Source of the DNA: Chryseobacterium pennae
GTDB taxonomy: Bacteria > Bacteroidota > Bacteroidia > Flavobacteriales > Weeksellaceae
Assembly (NCBI RefSeq): GCF_003385515.1
Contig: NZ_QNVT01000002.1
Coordinates: 1 to 64,000 of the forward strand
Direction of reading: 5' to 3'
DNA length: 64,000 nucleotides
How positions within the stretch are numbered: position 1 is the first letter of the stretch; each line of letters begins with the position of its first letter. The position numbers and the translations under genes were made by a program. Shown here piece by piece: positions 25,930 through 33,184 of this stretch. The notes beneath the pieces are model-generated. The model ran no database searches. It had not been told where the DNA came from and was given only the letters and a program-made list of their open reading frames with translations.

Positions 25930-25974
25930 AAAGCTTGAAAGCTGTACGGGAAAAGTGAGTACAACTAAAGCTTT
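25930..25974 (-). promoter_or_regulatory. hairpin in the mgtC leader
   Basis: On the minus strand AAAGCTT pairs with AAGCTTT, and an inner AGTTGTAC pairs with GTACAGCT (with one G-T pair) around an 11-nt loop. The structure starts about 50 nt after the predicted transcription start and ends 19 nt before the mgtC start codon. There is no U tract, so it is not a terminator. It could be a translational control element or a protein-binding site. Confidence 0.35.
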
Positions 25975-26029
25975 TAAGATTGATAATTACTGTAGGGATC
26001 TGCGTCCATGTGCTTTATTTTTTACAGTG

Positions 26030-26037
26030 CAAAAGTA
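26030..26037 (-). promoter_or_regulatory. -7 promoter element of the mgtC-RND operon
   Basis: The minus strand reads TACTTTTG followed by C, a perfect TAnnTTTG match 119 bp before mgtC. No TTG lies at the usual -33 distance, which may mean an activator is needed. Confidence 0.45.
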
Positions 26038-26140
26038 GTAAGGCTGGTTTTTTTTAGCCGTTAGAAAAGCTTTAGAATGCTATTAGAATTGTATTAGAAA
26101 AAATGGTGATGAGACTTTTTAGTAAAAAAATATATACTTG

Positions 26141-26160
26141 ATAGTATGATTTGATACTAT
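26141..26160. promoter_or_regulatory. operator-like perfect inverted repeat
   Basis: ATAGTAT and ATACTAT are 7-bp perfect inverted arms around a 6-bp spacer, in the divergent region between the mgtC operon and the RhtA-like gene. This layout fits a dimeric regulator site, but no regulator is known. Confidence 0.35.
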
Positions 26161-26174
26161 GCATAGATTTATTA

Positions 26175-26219
26175 ATGGTTACAGATGAGAATTAAAGTCA
26201 TAATCTGTAACCATTTTTT
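26175..26219 (+). terminator. orphan terminator-like hairpin in a divergent region
   Basis: ATGGTTACAGAT pairs perfectly with ATCTGTAACCAT (12 bp) around a 16-nt loop, followed by six Ts on the plus strand. No annotated plus-strand gene ends here. It may terminate a small RNA or insulate the RhtA-like gene. The rest of 25912-26351 holds the promoters listed and no other feature. Confidence 0.5.
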
Positions 26220-26251
26220 AAGCTGAAATTTCAATACATTTGGCAAAAATC

Positions 26252-26259
26252 TAGCTTTG
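26252..26259 (+). promoter_or_regulatory. -7 promoter element of the RhtA-like gene
   Basis: TAGCTTTG is a perfect TAnnTTTG match 92 bp upstream of the start codon, downstream of the orphan hairpin. The nearest TTG is only 9 bp upstream, too close for a standard -33. Confidence 0.35.
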
Positions 26260-26351
26260 TGGTATAATAATATTAATTATTACAGAATAAAGCTTGCTTT
26301 ATCTTCCGGTTTCAAACCATGGTTGTCTTTAATAAATTATAAATTTTAGAA

Positions 26352-27197
26352 ATGAAAAATTCAAACTTAGCGATTCCTGCTACATTGCTAGCCATTATCT
26401 GTGTACAGGGTGGAGCATCAATTGCCAAGCAGCTTTTCCCGGCAATCGGAGCTATTGGAACCGTTACTTTAAGGATTGTACTTTCTGCTATTATACTTAC
26501 CATTATCAATCGTCCCAAATTTTTACAGTTTACCCCACAAAAATGGAAGTATTGTGCAATGTATGGAGTGGGATTGGCAGCCATGAATCTTATTTTTTAT
26601 ATTGCTATCCAGAGGATTCCTTTGGGTCTGGCTGTAACTGTTGAGTTTGCCGGACCTTTATTTCTTGCGTTGGCATTATCCCGTAAACTATTGGATGTAG
26701 TTTGGGCGCTATTGGCCTGTGTGGGAATATTGCTTATTGTGCCATGGAAGAGCGATCATATTGATTTACTAGGTCTTGGATTAGCTTTTCTGGCAGGGAT
26801 ATTCTGGGCGCTCTATATTGTAATGGGCGGAAAAGTTTCTAAAATAATGGATGGAAAAGATGCCGTAACCACCGGGATGTTATTTGCCAGTTTGGTAATT
26901 ATTCCATTTACGATTTGGGATGGGGCTGTTTTCAATATTACACCAACTATTTTTGTAAAAGGATTGGGAGTCGCAATTCTGTCGAGTGCCTTACCGTTTT
27001 CTCTGGAGATGATGGCTTTAAAAAAGCTTCCGGCAAAAACTTTCAGTATTCTGATGAGCCTGGAACCCGCATTTGCAGCTCTTTCCGGATTAGTATTTCT
27101 TGCAGAAGAACTCTCTTTTTTACAATGGATTTCTATTGGATGTGTAATTGCAGCAAGTATTGGAACTACTATCTTCAGCAAAATTTCTCATGAATAA
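26352..27197 (+). CDS. EamA-family exporter, RhtA-like
   Basis: A 281-residue inner-membrane protein with ten predicted helices in two EamA/DMT repeats. The best family fit is the RhtA threonine/homoserine exporter branch: ATLLAIICVQGGASIAKQLFP at the N-terminus (shown in part), GLAVTVEFAGPL in the fourth helix and ALPFSLEMMALKKLPAKTFSIL in the second half. The substrate is inferred only from family similarity. The gene is divergent from the mgtC-RND operon and convergent with the histidine kinase. Confidence 0.88.
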   Translation: MKNSNLAIPATLLAIICVQGGASIAKQLFPAIGAIGTVTLRIVLSAIILTIINRPKFLQFTPQKWKYCAMYGVGLAAMNLIFYIAIQRIPLGLAVTVEFAGPLFLALALSRKLLDVVWALLACVGILLIVPWKSDHIDLLGLGLAFLAGIFWALYIVMGGKVSKIMDGKDAVTTGMLFASLVIIPFTIWDGAVFNITPTIFVKGLGVAILSSALPFSLEMMALKKLPAKTFSILMSLEPAFAALSGLVFLAEELSFLQWISIGCVIAASIGTTIFSKISHE

Positions 27198-27254
27198 TTT
27201 TTTAAACCATTAAGAAGCCTTAGGGCTTTAAGGAAAGTTAAGTTTCAAGTAAAC

Positions 27255-27284
27255 TTGAATGAAGCAGTGTGCTTCATTTCAAGG
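27255..27284. repeat. palindrome within a degenerate intergenic block
   Basis: CTTGAATGAAGCA and TGCTTCATTTCAAG are inverted arms with one bulged T around a 3-nt loop. It overlaps a second small palindrome, TTCAAGTAAACTTGAA. The surrounding 27198-27442 block separates convergent genes and has no coding potential. It may act as a bidirectional terminator, but neither flank has a strong T run. Confidence 0.5.
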
Positions 27285-27442
27285 TTGGTATAAAAAGAAA
27301 ATCAGAGATTTTATAAACTTATGTGTACTTATTATATATGCCGCTTGTCACTTAAAATCCCTTAAGTGTTTATAATTTTTGTGTCTTTTGACTTCGTCGA
27401 ATCTTCGATTTGTGGTTAAAGAATATTTGCCACGTAAAAAAT

Positions 27443-28810
27443 CTAAACCGTTTCAATATCAAATATCACTGTAAAAACAGTTTCATTATTTTCAGAGGCT
27501 ACTTTGATGATTGCATGGTGCAGATGAATAATTTTCTCCGTTAAGAAAAGCCCGATTCCGTATCCTTTTTCATGTCTGGAGGTATCACTTCTGTAAAAAG
27601 GTTCAAAAATATGAAGTAAGTCTTTCTGTAAAATGGCAATTCCTGTATTGATAAAACTGATGATAAGCTTTTCATTGTTTGGTTTAACATCAATCATACA
27701 GGTATGAACCGGAGAATATTTACAGGCATTATCGATAAGGTTATTAAAGGCAACCTGCAATAAATATTCATTTCCCTGTATAACAAGTTGATGTTCTTCT
27801 ATTGTACTGTTAATATTCAAAGAAACTTTGTATTCTTGATTTTCCTTTATTATTTTCGAATAAGATTCCAGTAAAATTTCATCCAATCGGACTTCTGAAA
27901 AACTGATTTCATTAGGATCATAGCTTGCTTTGGCAAGATCCATCAGGCTGTTGGATAACTTCACCATATTACGGGCATCATCCAGTGCATATTGAATAGT
28001 TTGCTGATATTCCTCCCGGGTTTGTTCCTTTTCAGAAGAGAACTCCAATTCTGTAATAATTGCGGATAGAGGAGTACGAAGTTCATGTGAAATATTGGAA
28101 ACAAAATGTTTTTGAGCATCAAACGAATTTTCCAGGCGTTCAAGCATTCCGTTAAAATTTTGAGCAAGTTCATTCAGTTCGTCTTTTTCACTAGTAGTTT
28201 TTAATCGAAGCTGTAATTTGCCTGCGGTAATATTTTTAATCTGGCTCACCATTTCACTGAGGGGATTCAGCGCTTTTTTTGAAAGAAATATTCCTGCCAG
28301 ATACACCAAAATTAAAATACTGATAAAAGCAATGATACTGATGGTAAGAAGATGATTGATAGATTTGTAACCATATTGATCGTACCCGGCAGCAGTTACC
28401 AGATATTCCTTTCCATTATGAGAGTAAACTGTTCCTATGGCTTGAAGATCACCAATGAAAAAACTGATTTCCTTCTTTTTAAAAATATTGGAAAGCATTT
28501 TTGGATCCTCCTTAACAAAATCTACCTTTGAATCATCATGATATACCAGATTGAATTCCGGATCATAGATAGCCACCTGAACTTCATTAATAGTTTTTGT
28601 GTTATTCTTGTAAACCCGGTGCATTTCCTTTTCGCTCAATGTACTTTGAAAGAAAAGATTGGCTTTTGCCACTGCTTCGTTGTTGAGCTGGGCATAAAAT
28701 GAAATTTCTCTGGCTTCACTAGAAGAATAATATACTGCAATACCATAAAATATCATCAGCATGGCTGTGACAATGGTAAAGAGTAGGGTAAGCCGGGTCC
28801 TGATTTTCAT
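27443..28810 (-). CDS. sensor histidine kinase
   Basis: 455 residues: an N-terminal helix (about residues 8-28), a periplasmic sensor of about 120 residues, a second helix (about 150-172), HAMP, then HisKA with His242 in FVSNISHELRTPLSA and HATPase_c with N box NLIDNACKYS, F box FEPFYR and G2 box GYGIGLFL. In the G1 box the usual aspartate is Asn (INTGIAI); this variant is common in Bacteroidota kinases. It lies 10 bp downstream of its response regulator. The nearby metal-type RND operon, transcribed from the same strand, is a plausible target, but that is inference. Confidence 0.93.
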   Translation of the reverse strand: MKIRTRLTLLFTIVTAMLMIFYGIAVYYSSSEAREISFYAQLNNEAVAKANLFFQSTLSEKEMHRVYKNNTKTINEVQVAIYDPEFNLVYHDDSKVDFVKEDPKMLSNIFKKKEISFFIGDLQAIGTVYSHNGKEYLVTAAGYDQYGYKSINHLLTISIIAFISILILVYLAGIFLSKKALNPLSEMVSQIKNITAGKLQLRLKTTSEKDELNELAQNFNGMLERLENSFDAQKHFVSNISHELRTPLSAIITELEFSSEKEQTREEYQQTIQYALDDARNMVKLSNSLMDLAKASYDPNEISFSEVRLDEILLESYSKIIKENQEYKVSLNINSTIEEHQLVIQGNEYLLQVAFNNLIDNACKYSPVHTCMIDVKPNNEKLIISFINTGIAILQKDLLHIFEPFYRSDTSRHEKGYGIGLFLTEKIIHLHHAIIKVASENNETVFTVIFDIETV

Positions 28811-28820
28811 TTCTTAGCTC

Positions 28821-29519
28821 TTATTGCTGGTGTTCTTCGTATCCTTTTTTTAAAATAAAGCCCATACCTGCTTTGGTATGAATCAGTTTATGTTCAAAAT
28901 CCCTGTCAATTTTTTTCCGGATATAGTTGATGTAGACATCAATAAAATTGGTTCCTGTATCAAAATGAGTTTCCCATACATTTTCAGCGATCTCTGAGCG
29001 GGAAAGGACCCTTTCCGGATTTTCCAGCATGTATTTCATAAGGTTAAATTCTTTAGGGGTAAGTTTGATAGCGATGCCGTTTCTGCTTATGGACTTCAAT
29101 TTGAGATCCATTTCAATATTTTCATACCTTAAAAGCTGTTCTGTGGGAGTGTGCATCGAGAATCTTTTCATTAAAACTTTAACTCTTGCAATCAGTTCGC
29201 GCATTTCAAAAGGTTTGGTAAGGTAATCATCTGCCCCGGAATCAAAACCTTCCAGCTTATCATCTGTAGTTCCCAATGCAGTCAGCATAATGACTGGAAT
29301 CTGTGGTTTTAGATTTTTTATTTCCTTGCAAAAATCCAGACCATTTTTCAAAGGCACAATAATATCCGTAATGATGAGATTGAAATCCTGAGTAGAAGCC
29401 AGTTCTGTAGCCTTTTCACCATCATAGGCAAAGCTTACATCCATATCCTCTTCAAGAAGTCCTCTTCCAATAAGGCGGGAAAGTCTTTTATCATCTTCAA
29501 CAAGTAAAATATGAGGCAT
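28821..29519 (-). CDS. OmpR/PhoB-family response regulator
   Basis: 232 residues with a receiver domain (acidic pocket VEDDKR, phospho-acceptor Asp52 in LIITDIIVP, signalling Thr in MLTALGTT, Lys in YLTKPFEM) and a C-terminal winged-helix DNA-binding domain (LTPKEFNLMKYMLENPERVLSR, then TNFIDVYINYIRKKID). It is the first gene of the two-component pair. The arrangement resembles CusR/CopR-type metal-response systems, but the signal is unknown. It is divergent from the YiiX-like gene. Confidence 0.95.
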   Translation of the reverse strand: MPHILLVEDDKRLSRLIGRGLLEEDMDVSFAYDGEKATELASTQDFNLIITDIIVPLKNGLDFCKEIKNLKPQIPVIMLTALGTTDDKLEGFDSGADDYLTKPFEMRELIARVKVLMKRFSMHTPTEQLLRYENIEMDLKLKSISRNGIAIKLTPKEFNLMKYMLENPERVLSRSEIAENVWETHFDTGTNFIDVYINYIRKKIDRDFEHKLIHTKAGMGFILKKGYEEHQQ

Positions 29520-29569
29520 AAAAGTAGCAAAAGGGTTTGGTTACTATGAAAGTTACTCGGTCTGTTCCA

Positions 29570-29577
29570 CAAATGTA
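29570..29577 (-). promoter_or_regulatory. -7 promoter element of the two-component operon
   Basis: The minus strand reads TACATTTG, a perfect TAnnTTTG match 51 bp upstream of the response regulator start. It lies 16 bp from the opposing -7 element of the YiiX-like gene. Confidence 0.4.
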
Positions 29578-29592
29578 ATGATTTCTATTTTG

Positions 29593-29600
29593 TAATTTTG
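29593..29600 (+). promoter_or_regulatory. -7 promoter element of the YiiX-like gene
   Basis: TAATTTTG is a perfect TAnnTTTG match 33 bp upstream of the start codon at 29634. Confidence 0.45.
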
Positions 29601-29633
29601 ACGTAAATAACAATCAGAATACCGGAAATTAAA

Positions 29634-30290
29634 ATGATTTTCAATAAAAAAATAAAAAAAGGAATTGCTGGCGGACTTCTATCTCTTTTAATCTTGCTGT
29701 TAGTGCAATGTAATTCCTATCCCGGAACAAGCCAGCTTCAAAACGGAGATTTGCTTTTTGTAACAGCAAAAGAAAGCGGGCTTTCAGGGGCCATTAATAA
29801 TGTTACCCAAAAGCAGAAGATAGCTTCCTTTGATCATATCGGCATTCTCGAAAAAGAAGGAAAGAAATTGTTTGTTCTGCATGCAGCTCCAAAAGGCGGT
29901 TCACAAAAGCAAAGTTTAAATGATTTTGTGAAGGATCAGAAAAAAGATCAGCAAAATATTGTGGTATACCGTCTCAAGGCTGAATATCAGAAATCAATTT
30001 CTGTGGCTATTGAGCATGCACATTCTATGCTGGGGAAGCCTTATAATTTCAATTATATTTTGGATGAAAATTCTTATTACTGTTCAGATTTTATAGAAAG
30101 AGCTTTTCGGGATGATCATATTTTTAAATTAGAACCTATGACGTTCATGGATCCGAAGACAGGAAAAATCAATACATTCTGGGAAGAATTTTACACTAAG
30201 AAAAAACTGAAGGTTCCTGAAGGAGAGCCTGGTTGTAATCCCAATGGATTGGCCGGATCAGAAAAGTTAGAAAGAGTTGGAGATCTTTGA
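29634..30290 (+). CDS. YiiX/YebB-like NlpC/P60-type cysteine hydrolase, lipoprotein
   Basis: 218 residues. The lipoprotein signal ends LLLVQC, so the enzyme is membrane-anchored on the periplasmic side. The core matches the permuted papain-like YiiX family: GDLLFVT near the mature N-terminus, FDHIGIL with the catalytic histidine, and YYCSDFIERAF with the cysteine. Family members are thought to cleave peptidoglycan-like or lipid amide bonds; the substrate is not known. The stop codon TGA is itself the first part of the adjacent GGAAG-rich repeat. Confidence 0.85.
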   Translation: MIFNKKIKKGIAGGLLSLLILLLVQCNSYPGTSQLQNGDLLFVTAKESGLSGAINNVTQKQKIASFDHIGILEKEGKKLFVLHAAPKGGSQKQSLNDFVKDQKKDQQNIVVYRLKAEYQKSISVAIEHAHSMLGKPYNFNYILDENSYYCSDFIERAFRDDHIFKLEPMTFMDPKTGKINTFWEEFYTKKKLKVPEGEPGCNPNGLAGSEKLERVGDL

Positions 30291-30443
30291 AGCTGGAAGC
30301 AGGAAGAGGGAGGTTGGAAGTTATTATTGAACAAATATTTTATGAAATTCAAAACTAACAAATTGACTTTAAAATGAATAGATTTACTTGTATTGATTTT
30401 TTAAATACAGTGACTTCCATCCTCCAGCTTCAAACTTCCTGAC
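30288..30443. repeat. GGAAG-rich inverted-arm intergenic element, copy B
   Basis: The left arm (30288-30322) contains GAAGCTGGAAGCAGGAAG and GGTTGGAAGTT. The right arm (30410-30443) contains GACTTCCATCCTCCAGCTTC. The arms are imperfect reverse complements around an AT-rich centre of about 90 bp. The element abuts, and supplies part of, the stop codon of the YiiX-like gene. Confidence 0.6.
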
Positions 30444-30471
30444 TTATTTTATTAAATGTTAAATTTAAAAA

Positions 30472-30509
30472 AATATTAGTCTACTTATTTGGTAGACTAA
30501 TATTTTTTT
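30472..30509 (+). terminator. perfect 13-bp hairpin with T run; possible operator
   Basis: AATATTAGTCTAC pairs perfectly with GTAGACTAATATT around a 7-nt loop, followed by Ts. It can end the YiiX transcript. The palindrome also brackets the -33 TTG of the next promoter, so it could equally be a regulator-binding site. Confidence 0.6.
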
Positions 30510-30518
30510 ATACTTTTG
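30489..30518 (+). promoter_or_regulatory. promoter of the NIL-domain gene
   Basis: TTG (30489-30491), a 19-nt spacer and TACTTTTG (30511-30518) match the Bacteroidota -33/-7 promoter closely. The TTG sits exactly in the loop of the 13-bp palindrome at 30472-30504. Confidence 0.6.
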
Positions 30519-30580
30519 TGACAGATTTAAATGCAGAACAAAATATGATCTGAGAATGTTTAATTAAAAAATATTTAGCA

Positions 30581-30892
30581 ATGATTACACCTAACCCTAG
30601 TCTGCAGGTTTTTCAAAATAAACTGAACCTGCCTAAAAAAGAATTATTATTGGAAATTGAGTTGAATGGCAAAATGAAATTTGAGCATTTAATGAATACC
30701 ATCTATAATCAAATGGGGATCTGTCATAGAGTGTTGTCAGCAAATGTGGAATATGTGAACGGAAATAGTTTTGGTTCGGTACAATTATATATTAATGTCA
30801 ATTCAGAGGATTATCAGAAACTGGAAGTCTATCTGAATAAAAATAAACTTTTGAATACGACGGTGGAGTATCTCTGCCGGAAGTATTCTTAG
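30581..30892 (+). CDS. orphan NIL-domain (ACT-like) protein
   Basis: 103 residues without signal peptide or membrane segment. From about residue 25 it matches the NIL domain usually found at the C-terminus of the methionine-import ATPase MetN: a hydrophobic first strand, FEHLMNTIYNQMGICHRVLSANVEYVNG (shown here only as landmarks FEHLMN and ANVEYVNG), then FGSVQLYINVNSEDYQKLEVYL. NIL domains bind methionine-like ligands in MetN. Here the domain stands alone with no transporter gene next to it, under a strong promoter overlapped by a perfect palindrome. A sulfur-amino-acid sensing role is plausible but unproven. Confidence 0.72.
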   Translation: MITPNPSLQVFQNKLNLPKKELLLEIELNGKMKFEHLMNTIYNQMGICHRVLSANVEYVNGNSFGSVQLYINVNSEDYQKLEVYLNKNKLLNTTVEYLCRKYS

Positions 30893-30919
30893 GGGAGATT
30901 CATATAGTTTTAATTACTC

Positions 30920-30950
30920 AAAGTGTCAGGTTTTTACCGGGCACTTTTTC
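30920..30950 (+). terminator. intrinsic terminator of the NIL-domain gene
   Basis: AAAGTGTCAGGT pairs with ACCGGGCACTTT (12 bp, one mismatch and one G-T pair) around a T loop, followed by a T-rich stretch, 28 bp after the stop codon. Confidence 0.8.
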
Positions 30951-31079
30951 TTTTTATGATCTTGCAGCCAAATAGATTATGCAGATATTTTACCATGAAA
31001 AAAATAAAATAAAAGTCAGTAGATTTTAGAGAATCCTTTCAATTTTGACAATAGTTCCAATTGAAGGTGTGAACATTCC

Positions 31080-31116
31080 CGGGGTGCCAAAAATTCTTTG
31101 AATTTTTGACGGGGTG
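31080..31116. repeat. palindrome flanked by CGGGGTG direct repeats
   Basis: CAAAAATTC and GAATTTTTG are 9-bp perfect inverted arms around TTT, flanked on both sides by direct copies of CGGGGTG (31080-31086 and 31110-31116). It sits just beyond the murA terminator. The symmetric layout suggests a small repeated element or a binding site; only one copy occurs in this window. Confidence 0.5.
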
Positions 31117-31119
31117 ATT

Positions 31120-31149
31120 AAAAAAAGCGTTCAGATCTCTCTGAACGCT
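31120..31149 (-). terminator. intrinsic terminator of murA
   Basis: AGCGTTCAGA pairs with TCTGAACGCT (10 bp) around a 4-nt loop. On the minus strand it is followed by seven Us, 20 bp after the murA stop codon. Confidence 0.92.
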
Positions 31150-31169
31150 CTATAGTAATAAAAATAAGT

Positions 31170-32477
31170 TTAGATTCTCTCGATATCAGCACCAATTGCT
31201 TTCAGTCTTCCATCGATGTTCTCATATCCTCTGTCGATTTGCTCGATGTTGTGGATAATAGATTTTCCTTCTGCAGAAAGGGCTGCAATAAGAAGGGCAT
31301 TTCCGGCTCTGATATCCGGGGAAACCATGGTTGTTCCTCTTAACGGAGCTTCCTGGTTTAATCCGATTACAGTTGCTCTGTGCGGATCACATAAAATGAT
31401 CTGAGCTCCCATGTCGATTAATTTATCCACAAAGAATAATCTGGATTCAAACATTTTCTGATGAACCAGAATACTTCCTTTTGCCTGAGTTGCTACTACC
31501 AGAATAATAGAGAGTAAGTCAGGAGTGAATCCCGGCCATGGTGCATCAGAGATCGTAAGGATAGATCCGTCAATAAATTTTTGAATTTTATAATGCTCCT
31601 GAGCAGGAATGTAAATATCATCACCACTTTGCTCAAGCTGAATTCCCAGTTTTCTGAATGTATTAGGAATCACTCCCAATTGATTCCAGTTTACATTTTT
31701 GATGGTGATTTCAGATTTAGTCATGGCAGCAAGGCCAATCCATGATCCGATTTCTACCATGTCCGGAAGCATCGTATGTTCGGTACCCTTTAAATATTCT
31801 ACCCCTTCAATGGTAAGAAGGTTAGAACCGATCCCTGAAATATTAGCTCCCATCCTGTTCAGCATTTTACATAATTGCTGAAGATAAGGTTCGCAGGCAG
31901 CGTTATAAATTCTTGTTTTTCCTTTTGCTAAAGCGGCAGCCATCACAATATTAGCAGTACCGGTTACAGAAGCCTCTTCTAATAAGATGAATTTCCCTCT
32001 AAGCTCTTTCGCTTTTAAAGAATAGAAATATTCCTCCTCATCATAATGAAATTCAGCCCCAAGTTCAACCAGCCCCTGGAAGTGAGTATCCAATCTTCTT
32101 CTTCCGATCTTGTCTCCTCCCGGAGTTGGCATATAAGCTTCTCCGTAACGGGCAAGCATCGGTCCCATCAGCATGATGGATCCACGTAATTTGGCGCCGT
32201 CTTTTTTAAATTCATTGGACTTTATATAGTCGAAGTTTACTTTATCAGCTTTGAAGGTGTAATCTCCATGTCCGTTTTTAATAACCTTTACACCGAAGTC
32301 TCCCAGAATTTCAATCAGTCTGTTGACATCGTGGATATCCGGAATATTTTTAATCCTTACTTCCTCGTCAGTCAGCAGTACTGCACACAGAATTTGTAGA
32401 GCCTCATTTTTGGCTCCTTGTGGAGTTATTTCACCCTGCAGTCTTTTCCCTCCTCTTATCTGAAATGTTCCACTCAT
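31170..32477 (-). CDS. murA: UDP-N-acetylglucosamine 1-carboxyvinyltransferase with Asp at the fosfomycin site
   Basis: First committed enzyme of peptidoglycan synthesis, transferring enolpyruvate from PEP to UDP-GlcNAc. It has 435 residues with the inside-out alpha/beta-barrel pattern and clear motifs (GGKRLQGEITPQGAKNEAL region, PDIRAGNALLIAAL, IDRGYENIDG). In most bacteria the loop reads PGGCxIG, and the cysteine is alkylated by fosfomycin. Here it reads TPGGDKIGRR with Asp122, the substitution known to make MurA insensitive in mycobacteria and chlamydiae. Its ATG overlaps the TAA of the DUF4290 gene by one base, so the two are translationally coupled. Confidence 0.95.
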   Translation of the reverse strand: MSGTFQIRGGKRLQGEITPQGAKNEALQILCAVLLTDEEVRIKNIPDIHDVNRLIEILGDFGVKVIKNGHGDYTFKADKVNFDYIKSNEFKKDGAKLRGSIMLMGPMLARYGEAYMPTPGGDKIGRRRLDTHFQGLVELGAEFHYDEEEYFYSLKAKELRGKFILLEEASVTGTANIVMAAALAKGKTRIYNAACEPYLQQLCKMLNRMGANISGIGSNLLTIEGVEYLKGTEHTMLPDMVEIGSWIGLAAMTKSEITIKNVNWNQLGVIPNTFRKLGIQLEQSGDDIYIPAQEHYKIQKFIDGSILTISDAPWPGFTPDLLSIILVVATQAKGSILVHQKMFESRLFFVDKLIDMGAQIILCDPHRATVIGLNQEAPLRGTTMVSPDIRAGNALLIAALSAEGKSIIHNIEQIDRGYENIDGRLKAIGADIERI

Positions 32478-33184
32478 TATTTTCTGTTTTTATAATTGTT
32501 ATTATGCCTCCTTTTATTAGGCTGGTTATTATTATTATTTTTATTATTGTTGCTGTTGCTGTTGTTGTTGTTGTTGTTGTTGTTGTTGCTGTTTCGGTTG
32601 TTATTGTTATTATTTCGGTTGTTGTTATTACTGGTGTAGTAGATTTTACTTTTTTCAAGAGAATCTATTCCGGTAAGATCCAACCTGTTTTCAGACAGTT
32701 CTTTCAGGTGGCGGAAAATTACATCATCCGTCACATGTTCTTTATTATAGACATTATAAGACTTCTTCATATTGTTGGCAATTACTTCAATAAGGGCTTC
32801 TTTTTCATCACCCTGTTCCAGTTCTATTGCTTTTTCTATCAATTGAAGAATACTTTTTCCGTAAAACTTAAAGTCACCTTGAAGTTTTGGATATTCCATT
32901 CTTTTAGGTTTTTCTGCCAATTGTTCCATAGTAGGGAACGGATAAGGGGATTCTACATCCAGATCATGATTAGCAAGAATAAAAAGATGGTCCCAAAGTT
33001 TATGTTTATAATTTTCCTCGTCACGCAGTTGTGGGTTTCTCTGACCCATAAAATCGATGATTGCCATAGCCATTTCGTTCCTTTCCTCTTTGGTAGGAAG
33101 TTCTTTGCAGCGCTCAACCAACTGTTGTATAATTCTGCCATATTCCGGCATATGAAGCTGAGTTTTTTGGGTATTGTATTCCAT
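32477..33184 (-). CDS. DUF4290 protein with polyasparagine tail
   Basis: The start at 33184 (MEYNTQKTQLHMPEYGRII) is preferred; an in-frame ATG three codons upstream is possible. 235 residues. The first 165 or so form the DUF4290 domain, a helical domain found in Bacteroidota and usually linked to murA, as here. The C-terminal 45 residues are almost pure Asn with some Arg, Ser and Lys, coded by an AAC/AAT-rich triplet tract (32540-32630), and end with a basic RRHNNNYKNRK tail. The low-complexity tail is probably disordered and may bind nucleic acid. The function is unknown. Confidence 0.85.
   Translation of the reverse strand: MEYNTQKTQLHMPEYGRIIQQLVERCKELPTKEERNEMAMAIIDFMGQRNPQLRDEENYKHKLWDHLFILANHDLDVESPYPFPTMEQLAEKPKRMEYPKLQGDFKFYGKSILQLIEKAIELEQGDEKEALIEVIANNMKKSYNVYNKEHVTDDVIFRHLKELSENRLDLTGIDSLEKSKIYYTSNNNNRNNNNNNRNSNNNNNNNNNSNSNNNKNNNNNQPNKRRHNNNYKNRK

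Noticed and set aside
27443..28810. Histidine kinase as inactive because of Asn in the G1 box
   Set aside because: Asn at this position is frequent in Bacteroidota kinases, and the H, N, F and G2 boxes are intact.
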